Part shown: piece after piece, positions 23,864 to 33,169 of the stretch
Numbering within the stretch: the stretch's first letter is position 1
Layout: the number at the start of each line of letters is the position of its first letter
Assembly: GCF_900187615.1 (NCBI RefSeq)
Contig: NZ_FYDO01000023.1
Location: forward strand, 46,079-110,078
DNA length: 64,000 bases
Direction of reading: 5' to 3'
DNA from: Pseudomonas sp. Irchel s3f7
GTDB taxonomy: Bacteria > Pseudomonadota > Gammaproteobacteria > Pseudomonadales > Pseudomonadaceae
Notes under the pieces: generated by a model
What the model was told of the DNA's origin: nothing
The model's input: the letters and a program-made list of their open reading frames with translations, nothing else
Databases searched by the model: none
Made by a program: the position numbers and the translations under genes

Positions 23864-25261
23864 CTAGGCTACGCACGCTGCCCCGGCCGGGTTGTTCACC
23901 AGGCGCTCAAGGGTGGTGCGATCCAATAGTTCGGTGTCCAATTTGATGTAAATAGCCGCTTCTTCCGCGACGATCACTGCATCTGTTACCCCTACGACCG
24001 CCTTCAGGCGCTCGACCAGACCCGCTTCGCGGACCGCCTCAGGCGACAACGGCAAGCGCAGGCTTGTGACGTAGGGAGGTTCACGCATGGTAACAGCAAA
24101 GACCAGCCAGAGGGCAGCCAGACCGGCGCATCCGAGGAACACAACCGACAGACCGCCATGCTGGTACATCCAGCCGCCGAGAATGCCGCCCAGTGCTGAC
24201 CCGAGGAACTGGCTGGTGGAGTAAACCCCCATCGCAGTGCCCTTGCCGCCTGCCGGTGAAACCTTGCTGATCAGCGACGGCAACGAAGCTTCCAGCAGAT
24301 TGAAAGCGGTGAAAAACACCACCGTACCGATCACCAGAGCTCGCAAGCTGTCGCCGAACTGCCAGAAGAATAGCTCAGTGAGCAACAGCGTCACGACGGC
24401 GCCGAGTAAAACTCGTTTCATTTTGCGTTTCTTCTCGCCGTAGATAATGAACGGGATCATGGCGAAGAAAGAAATCAGCAGCGCAGTCAGGTACACCCAC
24501 CAGTGCTGCTCCTTGGGCAGGCCGGCTTTTTCCACCAGGACCAGCGGCAAGGCAACGAAGCTCGACATCAACATGGCGTGCAACACAAAAATGCCCAGGT
24601 CCAGGCGCAGCAGGTCCGGATGCTTGAGCGTCGGCATCAGCGCTTGGCGCGCCACACCGGATTCACGATGCTGCAACGGCCCGGTGGACCGCGGCACCAT
24701 GAACATCACGATCAAGATGCCGAACAACGCCATGCCGCCCGTGGCGAAAAACAACCCGGACAGGCCGAAAGCACGGGTCAACAATGGCCCTACAACCATC
24801 GCGACAGCGAACGACAGACCAATCGTCATCCCGATCATGGCCATGGCCTTGGTCCGGTGCTGCTCACGGGTCAGGTCGGACAGCAACGCCATGACCGCCG
24901 CAGAAATCGCCCCGGCGCCTTGCAGGATCCGTCCGGCGATCACACCCCAGATCGAATCGGCATTGGCCGCCAGCACGCTGCCGAGGGCGAAGACAATCAG
25001 CCCCAGGTAAATCACCGGACGGCGACCGATACGGTCAGAAATGATACCGAACGGGATCTGGAAAACAGCCTGGGTCAGGCCGTATGCGCCAATCGCCAGC
25101 CCAATCAGGGCCGGGGTCGCACCCGCCAGATCCATCCCATAGGTCGCCAGCACCGGCAACACCATGAACATGCCAAGCATACGGAAGGCGAACACCAGCG
25201 CCAGACCGCTTGCTGCGCGGGTCTCGCTGCCACTCATACGCTCGCTGTGGGGATCGTGCAT
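23864..25261 (-). CDS. YajR-like MFS transporter
   Basis: A 465-residue major facilitator with about 12 membrane segments. The loop motif is GIISDRIGRRPVIYLGL at about residues 75-90. A soluble C-terminal domain of about 70 residues (from about 395) has a ferredoxin-like strand-helix pattern, as in E. coli YajR. The gene lies between ssb and uvrA, as in P. aeruginosa. Transported substrate unknown. The uvrA promoter region is shared divergently. Confidence 0.85.
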   Translation of the reverse strand: MHDPHSERMSGSETRAASGLALVFAFRMLGMFMVLPVLATYGMDLAGATPALIGLAIGAYGLTQAVFQIPFGIISDRIGRRPVIYLGLIVFALGSVLAANADSIWGVIAGRILQGAGAISAAVMALLSDLTREQHRTKAMAMIGMTIGLSFAVAMVVGPLLTRAFGLSGLFFATGGMALFGILIVMFMVPRSTGPLQHRESGVARQALMPTLKHPDLLRLDLGIFVLHAMLMSSFVALPLVLVEKAGLPKEQHWWVYLTALLISFFAMIPFIIYGEKKRKMKRVLLGAVVTLLLTELFFWQFGDSLRALVIGTVVFFTAFNLLEASLPSLISKVSPAGGKGTAMGVYSTSQFLGSALGGILGGWMYQHGGLSVVFLGCAGLAALWLVFAVTMREPPYVTSLRLPLSPEAVREAGLVERLKAVVGVTDAVIVAEEAAIYIKLDTELLDRTTLERLVNNPAGAACVA

Positions 25262-25452
25262 GGAAAAACCTCATGTGAACCGGCGGCGATTCTACCAGTC
25301 CCATCGATTGACGGGATATATCGCGACGCTTTGCCGCGCATTGCTGACACACTCTTCATGTAAGACAGTCACCCACTCGTTTGATAGTGTGCATCCATCC
25401 AGTATTTGGCCGTATACTCCTACGTTTTCGACGCCCGCCGAGCGAGGCCACT

Positions 25453-28287
25453 TTGGACAAGATCCTGATTCGTGGGGCTCGAACCCACAACCTGAAGAAC
25501 ATCGACCTGACCCTGCCACGGGACAAGCTGATCGTCATCACCGGCTTGTCCGGCTCCGGCAAGTCGTCATTGGCCTTCGACACCCTGTACGCCGAAGGCC
25601 AGCGCCGCTACGTCGAATCGCTGTCGGCGTATGCCCGGCAGTTCCTGTCGATGATGGAAAAGCCCGACGTCGACACCATCGAAGGCCTGTCGCCGGCGAT
25701 CTCCATCGAACAGAAGTCGACCTCGCACAACCCGCGCTCAACCGTCGGCACCATCACCGAAATCTACGACTACCTGCGCCTGCTGTATGCACGCGTGGGT
25801 ATTCCGCGCTGCCCGGATCACGACATCCCTCTGGAAGCGCAGACCGTCAGCCAGATGGTTGATTTGGTCCTCGCCGAACCGGAGGGCCGCAGGCTGATGC
25901 TGCTGGCCCCGGTCATCCGCGAGCGCAAAGGCGAGCACCTGTCGGTCTTCGAAGAGCTGCGCGCACAAGGCTTCGTCCGCGCCCGAATCAACGGCAAGCT
26001 CTATGAGCTGGACGAAGCACCCAAGCTCGACAAACAGAAAAAACACACCATTGATGTCGTGGTTGACCGCTTCAAGGTTCGCGCCGACTTGCAACAACGC
26101 CTGGCCGAATCCTTCGAAACCGCGCTGAAACTCGCGGACGGCATTGCCCTCGTGGCGCCGATGGACGACGAGCCGGGCGAAGAGATGATCTTCTCCGCAC
26201 GTTTCGCCTGCCCGATCTGCGGCCACGCGATCAGCGAACTGGAACCCAAGCTGTTCTCCTTCAACAACCCGGCCGGCGCCTGCCCGACCTGCGATGGTTT
26301 GGGGGTGAAGCAGTTCTTCGACATCAAGCGTCTGGTCAACGGTGAATTGACCCTGGCCGAAGGTGCGATACGCGGCTGGGATCGGCGCAACGTCTATTAC
26401 TTCCAGATGCTCGGGTCGCTCGCTGCTCACTACAAGTTCAGCCTGGAGGTTCCGTTCAACGAACTGCCAGCCGATCAGCAGAAATTCATCCTGCACGGCA
26501 GCGGCTCACAGAACGTCGACTTCAAATACCTGAACGACCGTGGCGACATCGTCAAACGGTCGCACCCGTTCGAAGGCATCGTGCCGAACCTGGAGCGACG
26601 CTACCGCGAAACCGAGTCGGCTTCGGTGCGCGAAGAGCTGGCCAAATTCCTTAGCACCCAATCCTGCCCGGATTGCCGAGGCACCCGTCTGCGCCGTGAA
26701 GCACGGCATGTGTGGGTTGGCGAGAAAACCCTGCCGGCGGTGACCAACCTGCCCATCGGCGATGCCTGCGAATACTTCGGCGGGCTGAAATTGACCGGCC
26801 GCCGTGGCGAAATCGCCGACAAGATCCTCAAGGAAATCCGCGAGCGTCTGCAGTTTCTGGTCAACGTCGGTCTGGATTACCTGTCGCTGGATCGCAGTGC
26901 CGACACTTTGTCGGGCGGCGAGGCACAGCGAATCCGCCTGGCCAGCCAGATTGGCGCCGGTCTGGTCGGCGTGCTGTACATCCTCGACGAACCTTCGATT
27001 GGCCTGCACCAGCGCGATAACGACCGATTGCTCGGCACCCTCAAGCACCTGCGCGACATCGGCAACACAGTGATCGTGGTCGAGCACGACGAAGACGCGA
27101 TTCGCCTGGCGGACTATGTAGTGGATATCGGGCCGGGTGCTGGCGTGCACGGCGGGCATATCGTCGCTGAAGGTACGCCGGCCGAAGTCATGGCGCACCC
27201 CGACTCCCTGACGGGCAAATATCTGTCGGGCCGGGTGAAGATCAAAGTCCCGGCCAACCGCACGCCGCGCAACAAAAAGCTGACGCTGTCCCTCAACGGT
27301 GCTCGCGGCAACAATTTGCGCAATGTCGACCTGGAGATTCCGATTGGTCTGCTGACCTGCGTCACCGGCGTGTCCGGCTCGGGCAAGTCGACGCTGATCA
27401 ACAACACGCTGTTCCCATTGAGCGCCACGGCACTTAATGGTGCAACGACGCTCGAGGCTGCCGCGCACGACAGCATCAAGGGCCTGGAACACCTGGACAA
27501 GGTCGTCGACATCGACCAAAGCCCTATCGGCCGTACACCGCGCTCCAACCCGGCGACTTATACCGGATTGTTCACGCCGATCCGCGAACTGTTCGCCGGC
27601 GTGCCGGAATCCCGCTCCCGCGGATACGGGCCGGGGCGTTTCTCCTTCAACGTGAAGGGCGGACGTTGCGAGGCCTGCCAGGGCGATGGCCTGATCAAGG
27701 TTGAAATGCACTTCCTGCCGGACATCTATGTCCCGTGCGACGTCTGCAAGAGCAAGCGCTACAACCGCGAGACGCTGGAGATCAAGTACAAGGGCAAGAG
27801 CATTCACGAAACCCTCGAAATGACCATCGAGGAAGCACGGGTATTCTTCGACGCGGTACCGGCTCTGGCGCGCAAGCTGCAAACGCTGATGGATGTCGGT
27901 CTGTCGTACATCAAGCTGGGCCAATCGGCGACCACACTGTCAGGCGGTGAAGCCCAACGGGTGAAACTGTCCCGCGAGCTGTCCAAACGCGATACCGGCA
28001 AAACCCTGTACATCCTCGACGAGCCGACGACCGGCTTGCACTTCGCGGATATCCAGCAATTGCTCGACGTGCTGCATCGACTGCGCGATCACGGCAATAC
28101 CGTCGTGGTCATCGAACACAACCTGGACGTGATCAAGACTGCCGACTGGCTGGTGGACCTGGGGCCGGAAGGCGGCTCCAAGGGCGGCCAGATCATTGCG
28201 GTCGGCACCCCGGAGGAAGTGGCCGAGATGAAGCAATCTCATACCGGTTTCTACCTCAAGCCGCTGCTGGAGCGTGATCGGGCTTAA
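25453..28287 (+). CDS. uvrA: Excinuclease ABC subunit A
   Basis: A 944-residue UvrA, the damage-recognition ATPase of nucleotide excision repair. It has two ABC modules with Walker A motifs GLSGSGKSS (near residue 31) and GVSGSGKST. The signature motifs are LSGGEAQRIRLASQ and LSGGEAQRVKLSRE. Zinc-binding CxxC pairs are visible in CPICGHAISELEP and CEACQGDG. The likely start is TTG 25453, giving the conserved LDKILIRGARTHNLK; an ATG 24 codons upstream adds residues not seen in relatives. I find no clear LexA box (CTGT-N8-ACAG) upstream. Confidence 0.96.
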   Translation: MDKILIRGARTHNLKNIDLTLPRDKLIVITGLSGSGKSSLAFDTLYAEGQRRYVESLSAYARQFLSMMEKPDVDTIEGLSPAISIEQKSTSHNPRSTVGTITEIYDYLRLLYARVGIPRCPDHDIPLEAQTVSQMVDLVLAEPEGRRLMLLAPVIRERKGEHLSVFEELRAQGFVRARINGKLYELDEAPKLDKQKKHTIDVVVDRFKVRADLQQRLAESFETALKLADGIALVAPMDDEPGEEMIFSARFACPICGHAISELEPKLFSFNNPAGACPTCDGLGVKQFFDIKRLVNGELTLAEGAIRGWDRRNVYYFQMLGSLAAHYKFSLEVPFNELPADQQKFILHGSGSQNVDFKYLNDRGDIVKRSHPFEGIVPNLERRYRETESASVREELAKFLSTQSCPDCRGTRLRREARHVWVGEKTLPAVTNLPIGDACEYFGGLKLTGRRGEIADKILKEIRERLQFLVNVGLDYLSLDRSADTLSGGEAQRIRLASQIGAGLVGVLYILDEPSIGLHQRDNDRLLGTLKHLRDIGNTVIVVEHDEDAIRLADYVVDIGPGAGVHGGHIVAEGTPAEVMAHPDSLTGKYLSGRVKIKVPANRTPRNKKLTLSLNGARGNNLRNVDLEIPIGLLTCVTGVSGSGKSTLINNTLFPLSATALNGATTLEAAAHDSIKGLEHLDKVVDIDQSPIGRTPRSNPATYTGLFTPIRELFAGVPESRSRGYGPGRFSFNVKGGRCEACQGDGLIKVEMHFLPDIYVPCDVCKSKRYNRETLEIKYKGKSIHETLEMTIEEARVFFDAVPALARKLQTLMDVGLSYIKLGQSATTLSGGEAQRVKLSRELSKRDTGKTLYILDEPTTGLHFADIQQLLDVLHRLRDHGNTVVVIEHNLDVIKTADWLVDLGPEGGSKGGQIIAVGTPEEVAEMKQSHTGFYLKPLLERDRA

Positions 28288-28301
28288 CCTGGCCCCCATG
28301 A

Positions 28302-28338
28302 AAAAGCCCCTGTCACTTCATCAGTGACAGGGGCTTTT
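28302..28338. terminator. Bidirectional terminator between uvrA and ftnA
   Basis: A perfect 16-bp stem (AAAAGCCCCTGTCACT and its complement) with a TCATC loop and T-runs on both sides. It can end uvrA on the plus strand and ftnA on the minus strand. Confidence 0.92.
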
Positions 28339-28351
28339 TTGTATTCGCAAA

Positions 28352-28816
28352 TCAGGTGTGAGATTGCAGGTAGTTCTCGAGACCGATCAACTTGATCAGA
28401 CCCAACTGCTTCTCGAGCCAGTAGGTGTGATCTTCTTCGGTGTCGTGTAATTGAACTCGCAACATTTCACGGCTGACATAGTCATTGTGCTGCTCACAGA
28501 GCTTGATGCCCTTGCACAGCGCAGCTCTCACTTTATATTCAAGGCGCAAATCCGCTTCGAGCATCTCTGTCACCGTGGTGCCGACATCGAGGTCGTCCGG
28601 ACGCATGCGCGGCGTGCCTTCGAGCATCAGGATCCGGCGCATCAGCGCATCGGCGTGCCCTGCTTCTTCTTCCATCTCGTGGTTGATTCGTTCGTAGAGC
28701 TTGGTGAAACCCCAGTCCTCATACATCCGCGAGTGGACGAAATATTGATCACGCGCGGCCAGCTCGCCGGTCAGCAACGTGTTGAGGTAATCGATTACGT
28801 CTGGGTGGCCTTGCAT
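28352..28816 (-). CDS. ftnA: Ferritin FtnA (bacterioferritin A type)
   Basis: A 154-residue ferritin-like iron store. Ferroxidase ligands are visible at E18, E51, H54, E93, E127 and H130. Residue 52, the haem-ligating methionine of true bacterioferritins, is alanine (HEMEEEAGHADAL), so haem binding between subunits is unlikely. It corresponds to the P. aeruginosa gene first named bfrA and now called ftnA, also found directly after katA. In that species it supports KatA activity, presumably by supplying iron. It is separated from katA by a terminator and therefore has its own promoter. Confidence 0.92.
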   Translation of the reverse strand: MQGHPDVIDYLNTLLTGELAARDQYFVHSRMYEDWGFTKLYERINHEMEEEAGHADALMRRILMLEGTPRMRPDDLDVGTTVTEMLEADLRLEYKVRAALCKGIKLCEQHNDYVSREMLRVQLHDTEEDHTYWLEKQLGLIKLIGLENYLQSHT

Positions 28817-28931
28817 CGCCCTACATCTCCCTGCTTGAAAGTTGTAGTTTGAACCACCCTGCCCATAACGTCACTCGCAATACGCAATAAAAGCGAAGAT
28901 ATTCAGAGAAAACCAGCCTAAATAACGCAAA

Positions 28932-28953
28932 AACCGCCCAAATAAGGGCGGTT
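28932..28953 (-). terminator. Terminator of katA
   Basis: On the minus strand AACCGCCC pairs with GGGCGGTT around a six-base loop, followed by TTTGCG. It starts 12 bases after the katA stop. Confidence 0.75.
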
Positions 28954-28964
28954 CTGCTTCTCAT

Positions 28965-30419
28965 TTAGACTTCGTTAAGCTGTACGTTGAGCAGCTTTGC
29001 GATTGCTTCTCCATACGCCGGATCAGCCTTGTAGAAATGCTGAAGTTGACGATCCACCACATCACTGGAGACACCGGCCATCGCACCGGCGATGTTGCTG
29101 ACCAGCAGTGATTTCTGCACTTCAGTCATCAAGCGGAACAACGCGCCGGCATGGCTGTAGTAGTCGGTGTCTTCGCGATGATCATAACGATCGGCCGCGC
29201 CGCTCAGGGTCAAGGCAGGCTCCGCGAAATGAGGAGCCTGTTTGGGCGACTGTACATAGCTGTTCGGCTCGTAGTTCGGCGCTGCGCCGCCATTGCCGCC
29301 AAACGCCATCGAACCATCACGTTGATACGTATTGACCGGGCTACGAGGCGCATTCACCGGCAACTGCTGGTGATTGGTCCCCACACGGTAGCGATGAGCA
29401 TCCGCGTAGGCAAAGACCCGACCTTGCAGCATTCGATCCGGTGAAAGACCAACGCCTGGCACCATGTTGCTGGGGCCAAATGCGGCCTGCTCAACTTCAG
29501 CGAAGTAATTTTGCGGGTTGCGATTGAGCTCCAGAACACCCACCTCGATCAGCGGAAACTCTTTCTGCGACCACGTCTTGGTGACGTCGAACGGATTCTC
29601 GTGATGAGCGGCAGCCTGGGCTTCGGTCATGATCTGAATGCACACAGTCCATTTCGGAAAATCACCGCGTTCAATGGCATTGAACAGATCGCGCTGGGCG
29701 TAATCCGGGTCAGTGCCGGCCAGGCGCGCAGCATCCGCTGGAGCCAGGTTCTTGATCCCTTGCTGGGTTTTGTAATGCCATTTCACCCAATGACGCTCGC
29801 CACTGGCGCTAATCAGGCTATAGGTGTGGCTACCGAAGCCGTGCATGTGACGGTAGCCGTCAGGAATACCCCGATCTGAAAACAGGATCGTGACCTGGTG
29901 CAGCGCCTCAGGCGAATGCGACCAGAAGTCCCACATCATCTGAGCGCTTTTCAGATTGCTTTGCGGCAGACGTTTTTGGGTGTGGATAAAGTCAGGGAAC
30001 TTCAGCGGATCGCGGATGAAAAATACCGGCGTGTTGTTGCCAACAATGTCCCAGTTGCCTTCCTCGGTATAAAACTTCAGCGCGAAACCACGGGGGTCAC
30101 GCTCGGTGTCCGCCGAACCGCGTTCACCACCGACAGTGGAGAACCGCAGGAAGGTTGGGGTTTGCTTGCCAACCGACTCAAACAGTTTCGCGCTGGTGTA
30201 TTGACTGATATCGCGAGTGACCGTGAACGTACCGTATGCACCCGAGCCTTTCGCGTGCACGCGACGCTCCGGAATATTTTCACGGTTGAAGTGGGCAAGC
30301 TTCTCGATCAGGTGAAAGTCGTCGAGCAGCAACGGGCCACGGGGGCCGGCGGAACGGGAATTCTGGTTATCGGCAACGGGAGCGCCGCTGGCGGTTGTAA
30401 GCGTTGTGTTCTGACTCAT
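28965..30419 (-). CDS. katA: Haem catalase KatA
   Basis: A 484-residue small-subunit monofunctional catalase that breaks down hydrogen peroxide in the cytoplasm. The distal haem pocket has H55 (ERRVHAKGSGAYG) and an asparagine in DIVGNNTPVFFIRD. The proximal haem tyrosine lies in GRVFAYADAHRYRVG. The length and lack of a C-terminal flavodoxin domain place it with clade 3 catalases. It lies between rplQ and ftnA, as in P. aeruginosa. A possible OxyR half-site pair is about 110 bp upstream. Confidence 0.96.
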   Translation of the reverse strand: MSQNTTLTTASGAPVADNQNSRSAGPRGPLLLDDFHLIEKLAHFNRENIPERRVHAKGSGAYGTFTVTRDISQYTSAKLFESVGKQTPTFLRFSTVGGERGSADTERDPRGFALKFYTEEGNWDIVGNNTPVFFIRDPLKFPDFIHTQKRLPQSNLKSAQMMWDFWSHSPEALHQVTILFSDRGIPDGYRHMHGFGSHTYSLISASGERHWVKWHYKTQQGIKNLAPADAARLAGTDPDYAQRDLFNAIERGDFPKWTVCIQIMTEAQAAAHHENPFDVTKTWSQKEFPLIEVGVLELNRNPQNYFAEVEQAAFGPSNMVPGVGLSPDRMLQGRVFAYADAHRYRVGTNHQQLPVNAPRSPVNTYQRDGSMAFGGNGGAAPNYEPNSYVQSPKQAPHFAEPALTLSGAADRYDHREDTDYYSHAGALFRLMTEVQKSLLVSNIAGAMAGVSSDVVDRQLQHFYKADPAYGEAIAKLLNVQLNEV

Positions 30420-30526
30420 GCGATCTTCCTTCCTCTGTCGGTCTTGAACTGCCGGCTAATCGGCTGAGGAGGAGTATTGATCATCAATGTGACACCTACA
30501 AATTCATTAACTTGCAGACATCGATA

Positions 30527-30543
30527 GATAATTTCTACTTATC
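30527..30543 (-). promoter_or_regulatory. Possible OxyR site upstream of katA
   Basis: GATAA-N7-TTATC is an exact inverted repeat with the spacing of an OxyR half-site pair (ATAG-N7-CTAT), and the inner t and a positions also fit. The second half of a full four-part site is weak. It lies about 110 bp upstream of the katA start. Tentative. Confidence 0.35.
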
Positions 30544-30617
30544 CTCCCCACTACATCATGACGGCTTGGAGGAAGAAGAGACCTGAACAAACAACACATT
30601 TGTTTCAGACACAAAAA

Positions 30618-30636
30618 ACCGGGCACTAGGCCCGGT
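30618..30636 (-). terminator. Terminator of the alpha operon after rplQ
   Basis: On the minus strand ACCGGGC pairs with GCCCGGT around a five-base loop and is followed directly by a TTTTTT run. It lies 22 bases after the rplQ stop. Confidence 0.9.
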
Positions 30637-30657
30637 CCTTTGTTTCAGACTGACGTC

Positions 30658-31044
30658 TTACTCGGCGGATACAGCTTCGCCGGCAGTAGCACGATCAACC
30701 AACTCGACGTACGCCATAGGCGCGTTGTCGCCAGCGCGGAAACCGCACTTGAGGATGCGCAGGTAGCCACCCTCACGGGTAGCGTAACGCTTGCCCAGGT
30801 CGTTGAAGAGCTTACCAACGATAGCTTTCGAACGAGTACGGTCGAAAGCCAGACGGCGGTTAGCAACGCTATCTACCTTGGCCAAAGTGATCAGCGGCTC
30901 AGCAACGCGACGCAGTTCTTTAGCTTTTGGCAGAGTAGTTTTGATCAGCTCGTGCTCGAACAGCGACACCGCCATGTTTTGAAACATGGCCTTGCGGTGC
31001 GAGCTGGTGCGGCTCAGGTGACGACCACTTTTACGATGACGCAT
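30658..31044 (-). CDS. rplQ: 50S ribosomal protein L17
   Basis: A 128-residue L17 of the peptide-exit side of the large subunit, start MRHRKSGRHLSRTSSHRKAM. Last gene of the alpha operon (rpsM-rpsK-rpsD-rpoA-rplQ), 42 bp after rpoA, with a strong terminator behind it. The length is normal for Pseudomonas. Confidence 0.98.
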   Translation of the reverse strand: MRHRKSGRHLSRTSSHRKAMFQNMAVSLFEHELIKTTLPKAKELRRVAEPLITLAKVDSVANRRLAFDRTRSKAIVGKLFNDLGKRYATREGGYLRILKCGFRAGDNAPMAYVELVDRATAGEAVSAE

Positions 31045-31086
31045 GGTTCATTCCTTACCAAACACTACGTTCGGTGATTACGACGA

Positions 31087-32088
31087 TCAGGCAGTCGCCT
31101 TGTCGTCCTTCTTAAGACTTGCAGGCGGCCAGTTGTCGAGGCGCATGCCGAGGGACAGACCGCGGGAGGCCAGAACGTCCTTGATTTCAGTCAAGGATTT
31201 CTTGCCCAGGTTCGGAGTCTTCAACAGCTCTACTTCGGTACGCTGAATCAGGTCGCCGATGTAGTAGATGTTTTCCGCCTTAAGGCAGTTAGCCGAACGT
31301 ACAGTCAGTTCCAGATCGTCAACCGGGCGAAGCAGGATCGGATCGATCTCGTCTTCCTGCTCGACAACCACTGGTTCACTGTCACCTTTGAGGTCGACGA
31401 ACGCAGCCAACTGCTGTTGCAGAATGGTTGCAGCGCGACGGATAGCCTCTTCAGGATCCAGGGTACCGTTGGTTTCCAGATCAATAACCAGCTTGTCCAG
31501 GTTAGTACGCTGCTCGACACGGGCGTTTTCCACCACGTATGCGATACGGCGAACCGGGCTGAACGAAGAGTCAAGCTGCAAGCGACCGATGCTGCGGCTT
31601 TCGTCTTCATCGCTCTGACGCGAGTCTGCCGGTTCATAACCACGACCACGAGCTACTACTAGCTTCATGTTCAGGGCGCCGTTAGACGCCAGGTTAGCGA
31701 TTACGTGATCGGGATTAACGATCTCGACATCATGATCCAGCTGAATATCGGCAGCGGTAACCACCCCCGAACCCTTCTTCGACAAGGTCAGCGTAACTTC
31801 GTCACGACCGTGCAGCTTGATAGCCAGACCTTTAAGGTTCAACAGGATTTCAATTACGTCTTCCTGTACACCTTCGATGGCGCTGTACTCGTGGAGCACA
31901 CCGTCAATCTCGGCCTCGACTACTGCACAGCCGGGCATTGAGGACAACAGGATGCGGCGCAGCGCGTTGCCCAGGGTATGGCCAAAGCCACGCTCGAGAG
32001 GCTCGAGAGTGATCTTGGCGCGGGTTGGACTGACAACCTGCACGTCAATGTGACGGGGTGTCAGGAACTCATTTACCGAAATCTGCAT
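31087..32088 (-). CDS. rpoA: RNA polymerase alpha subunit
   Basis: A 333-residue alpha subunit. The N-terminal dimerisation and assembly domain spans about 1-235 (LEPLERGFGHTLGNALRRILLSS). A linker and the C-terminal domain at about 250-333 follow, carrying the DNA- and activator-contacting helices (RSANCLKAENIYYIGDL, TPNLGKKSLTEIKDVLASRGL). It lies between rpsD and rplQ in the usual alpha operon. Confidence 0.98.
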   Translation of the reverse strand: MQISVNEFLTPRHIDVQVVSPTRAKITLEPLERGFGHTLGNALRRILLSSMPGCAVVEAEIDGVLHEYSAIEGVQEDVIEILLNLKGLAIKLHGRDEVTLTLSKKGSGVVTAADIQLDHDVEIVNPDHVIANLASNGALNMKLVVARGRGYEPADSRQSDEDESRSIGRLQLDSSFSPVRRIAYVVENARVEQRTNLDKLVIDLETNGTLDPEEAIRRAATILQQQLAAFVDLKGDSEPVVVEQEDEIDPILLRPVDDLELTVRSANCLKAENIYYIGDLIQRTEVELLKTPNLGKKSLTEIKDVLASRGLSLGMRLDNWPPASLKKDDKATA

Positions 32089-32110
32089 GGATGCACCTAT
32101 TTTCTAGCCC

Positions 32111-32731
32111 TTACTTGGAGTAGAGCTCGACAATCAGGCTTTCGTTGATGTCGGCGGACAGATCACTGCGAGCTGGAACGTTCTTGAAAACGCCCGACTT
32201 CTTCTCAGTGTCTACTTCTACCCATTCTACGCGGCCACGTTGGGCACACAGATCGAGAGCTTGGACAATGCGAAGTTGATTTTTTGCTTTCTCGCGAACA
32301 GCAACCACGTCACCAGCACGAACCTGGTAGGACGGTACGTTAACGGTCTGACCGTTTACGCTGATCGACTTGTGCGATACCAGCTGACGGGATTCGGCAC
32401 GAGTCGAACCAAAGCCCATACGGTATACAACGTTGTCCAGACGGCATTCGAGCAGTTGCAGCAGGTTTTCACCGGTTGCACCTTTCTTGCCAGCAGCTTC
32501 TTTGTAGTAGCCGCTGAATTGACGCTCGAGAACGCCGTAGATACGACGGACCTTCTGCTTTTCACGCAGTTGGGTGCCGTAGTCGGACTGGCGACCGCGG
32601 CGTTGGCCGTGGATACCAGGTGCTGCTTCAATGTTGCACTTCGATTCGATCGCGCGCACGCCGCTCTTCAGGAAGAGATCGGTGCCTTCGCGACGAGCGA
32701 GTTTGCATTTTGGACCAATGTAACGAGCCAT
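32111..32731 (-). CDS. rpsD: 30S ribosomal protein S4
   Basis: A 206-residue S4, a primary 16S rRNA binder and, in E. coli, the translational repressor of the alpha operon. The N-terminal arm has only two of the four cysteines of the zinc form (C9 and C32), so it is the C-minus type. The S4 RNA-binding domain starts near residue 97 (LDNVVYRMGFGSTRAESRQLV). Confidence 0.98.
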   Translation of the reverse strand: MARYIGPKCKLARREGTDLFLKSGVRAIESKCNIEAAPGIHGQRRGRQSDYGTQLREKQKVRRIYGVLERQFSGYYKEAAGKKGATGENLLQLLECRLDNVVYRMGFGSTRAESRQLVSHKSISVNGQTVNVPSYQVRAGDVVAVREKAKNQLRIVQALDLCAQRGRVEWVEVDTEKKSGVFKNVPARSDLSADINESLIVELYSK

Positions 32732-32749
32732 TCTTTACAATCTCCTGGA

Positions 32750-33139
32750 TTACACGCGGCGCTTCTTCGGCGGACGGCACCCGTTGTGCGGGATTGGCGT
32801 CACGTCGGTGATGCTGGCGATCTTGTAGCCACAGCCGTTCAAAGCGCGGACTGCGGATTCACGACCTGGACCTGGACCTTTGACATTGACGTCGAGGTTT
32901 TTCAGGCCGTATTCCAGCGCAGCTTGACCAGCACGTTCAGCAGCTACTTGAGCAGCAAACGGGGTGGACTTGCGGGAACCGCGGAAACCCGAACCACCGG
33001 AGGTAGCCCAGGAAAGAGCGTTACCTTGACGGTCGGTAATGGTCACGATGGTGTTGTTAAAAGATGCATGGATGTGGGCGATGCCATCAACCACTGTCTT
33101 TTTAACTTTTTTACGAGGACGAGCAGCAGGTTTTGCCAT
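32750..33139 (-). CDS. rpsK: 30S ribosomal protein S11
   Basis: A 129-residue S11 of the 30S platform: GIAHIHASFNNTIVTITDRQGN, ending NGCRPPKKRRV as expected. Second gene of the alpha operon, 18 bp before rpsD. Confidence 0.98.
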   Translation of the reverse strand: MAKPAARPRKKVKKTVVDGIAHIHASFNNTIVTITDRQGNALSWATSGGSGFRGSRKSTPFAAQVAAERAGQAALEYGLKNLDVNVKGPGPGRESAVRALNGCGYKIASITDVTPIPHNGCRPPKKRRV

Positions 33140-33169
33140 GATTAAATTCCTGTCGATTCGCTGGGGCGA

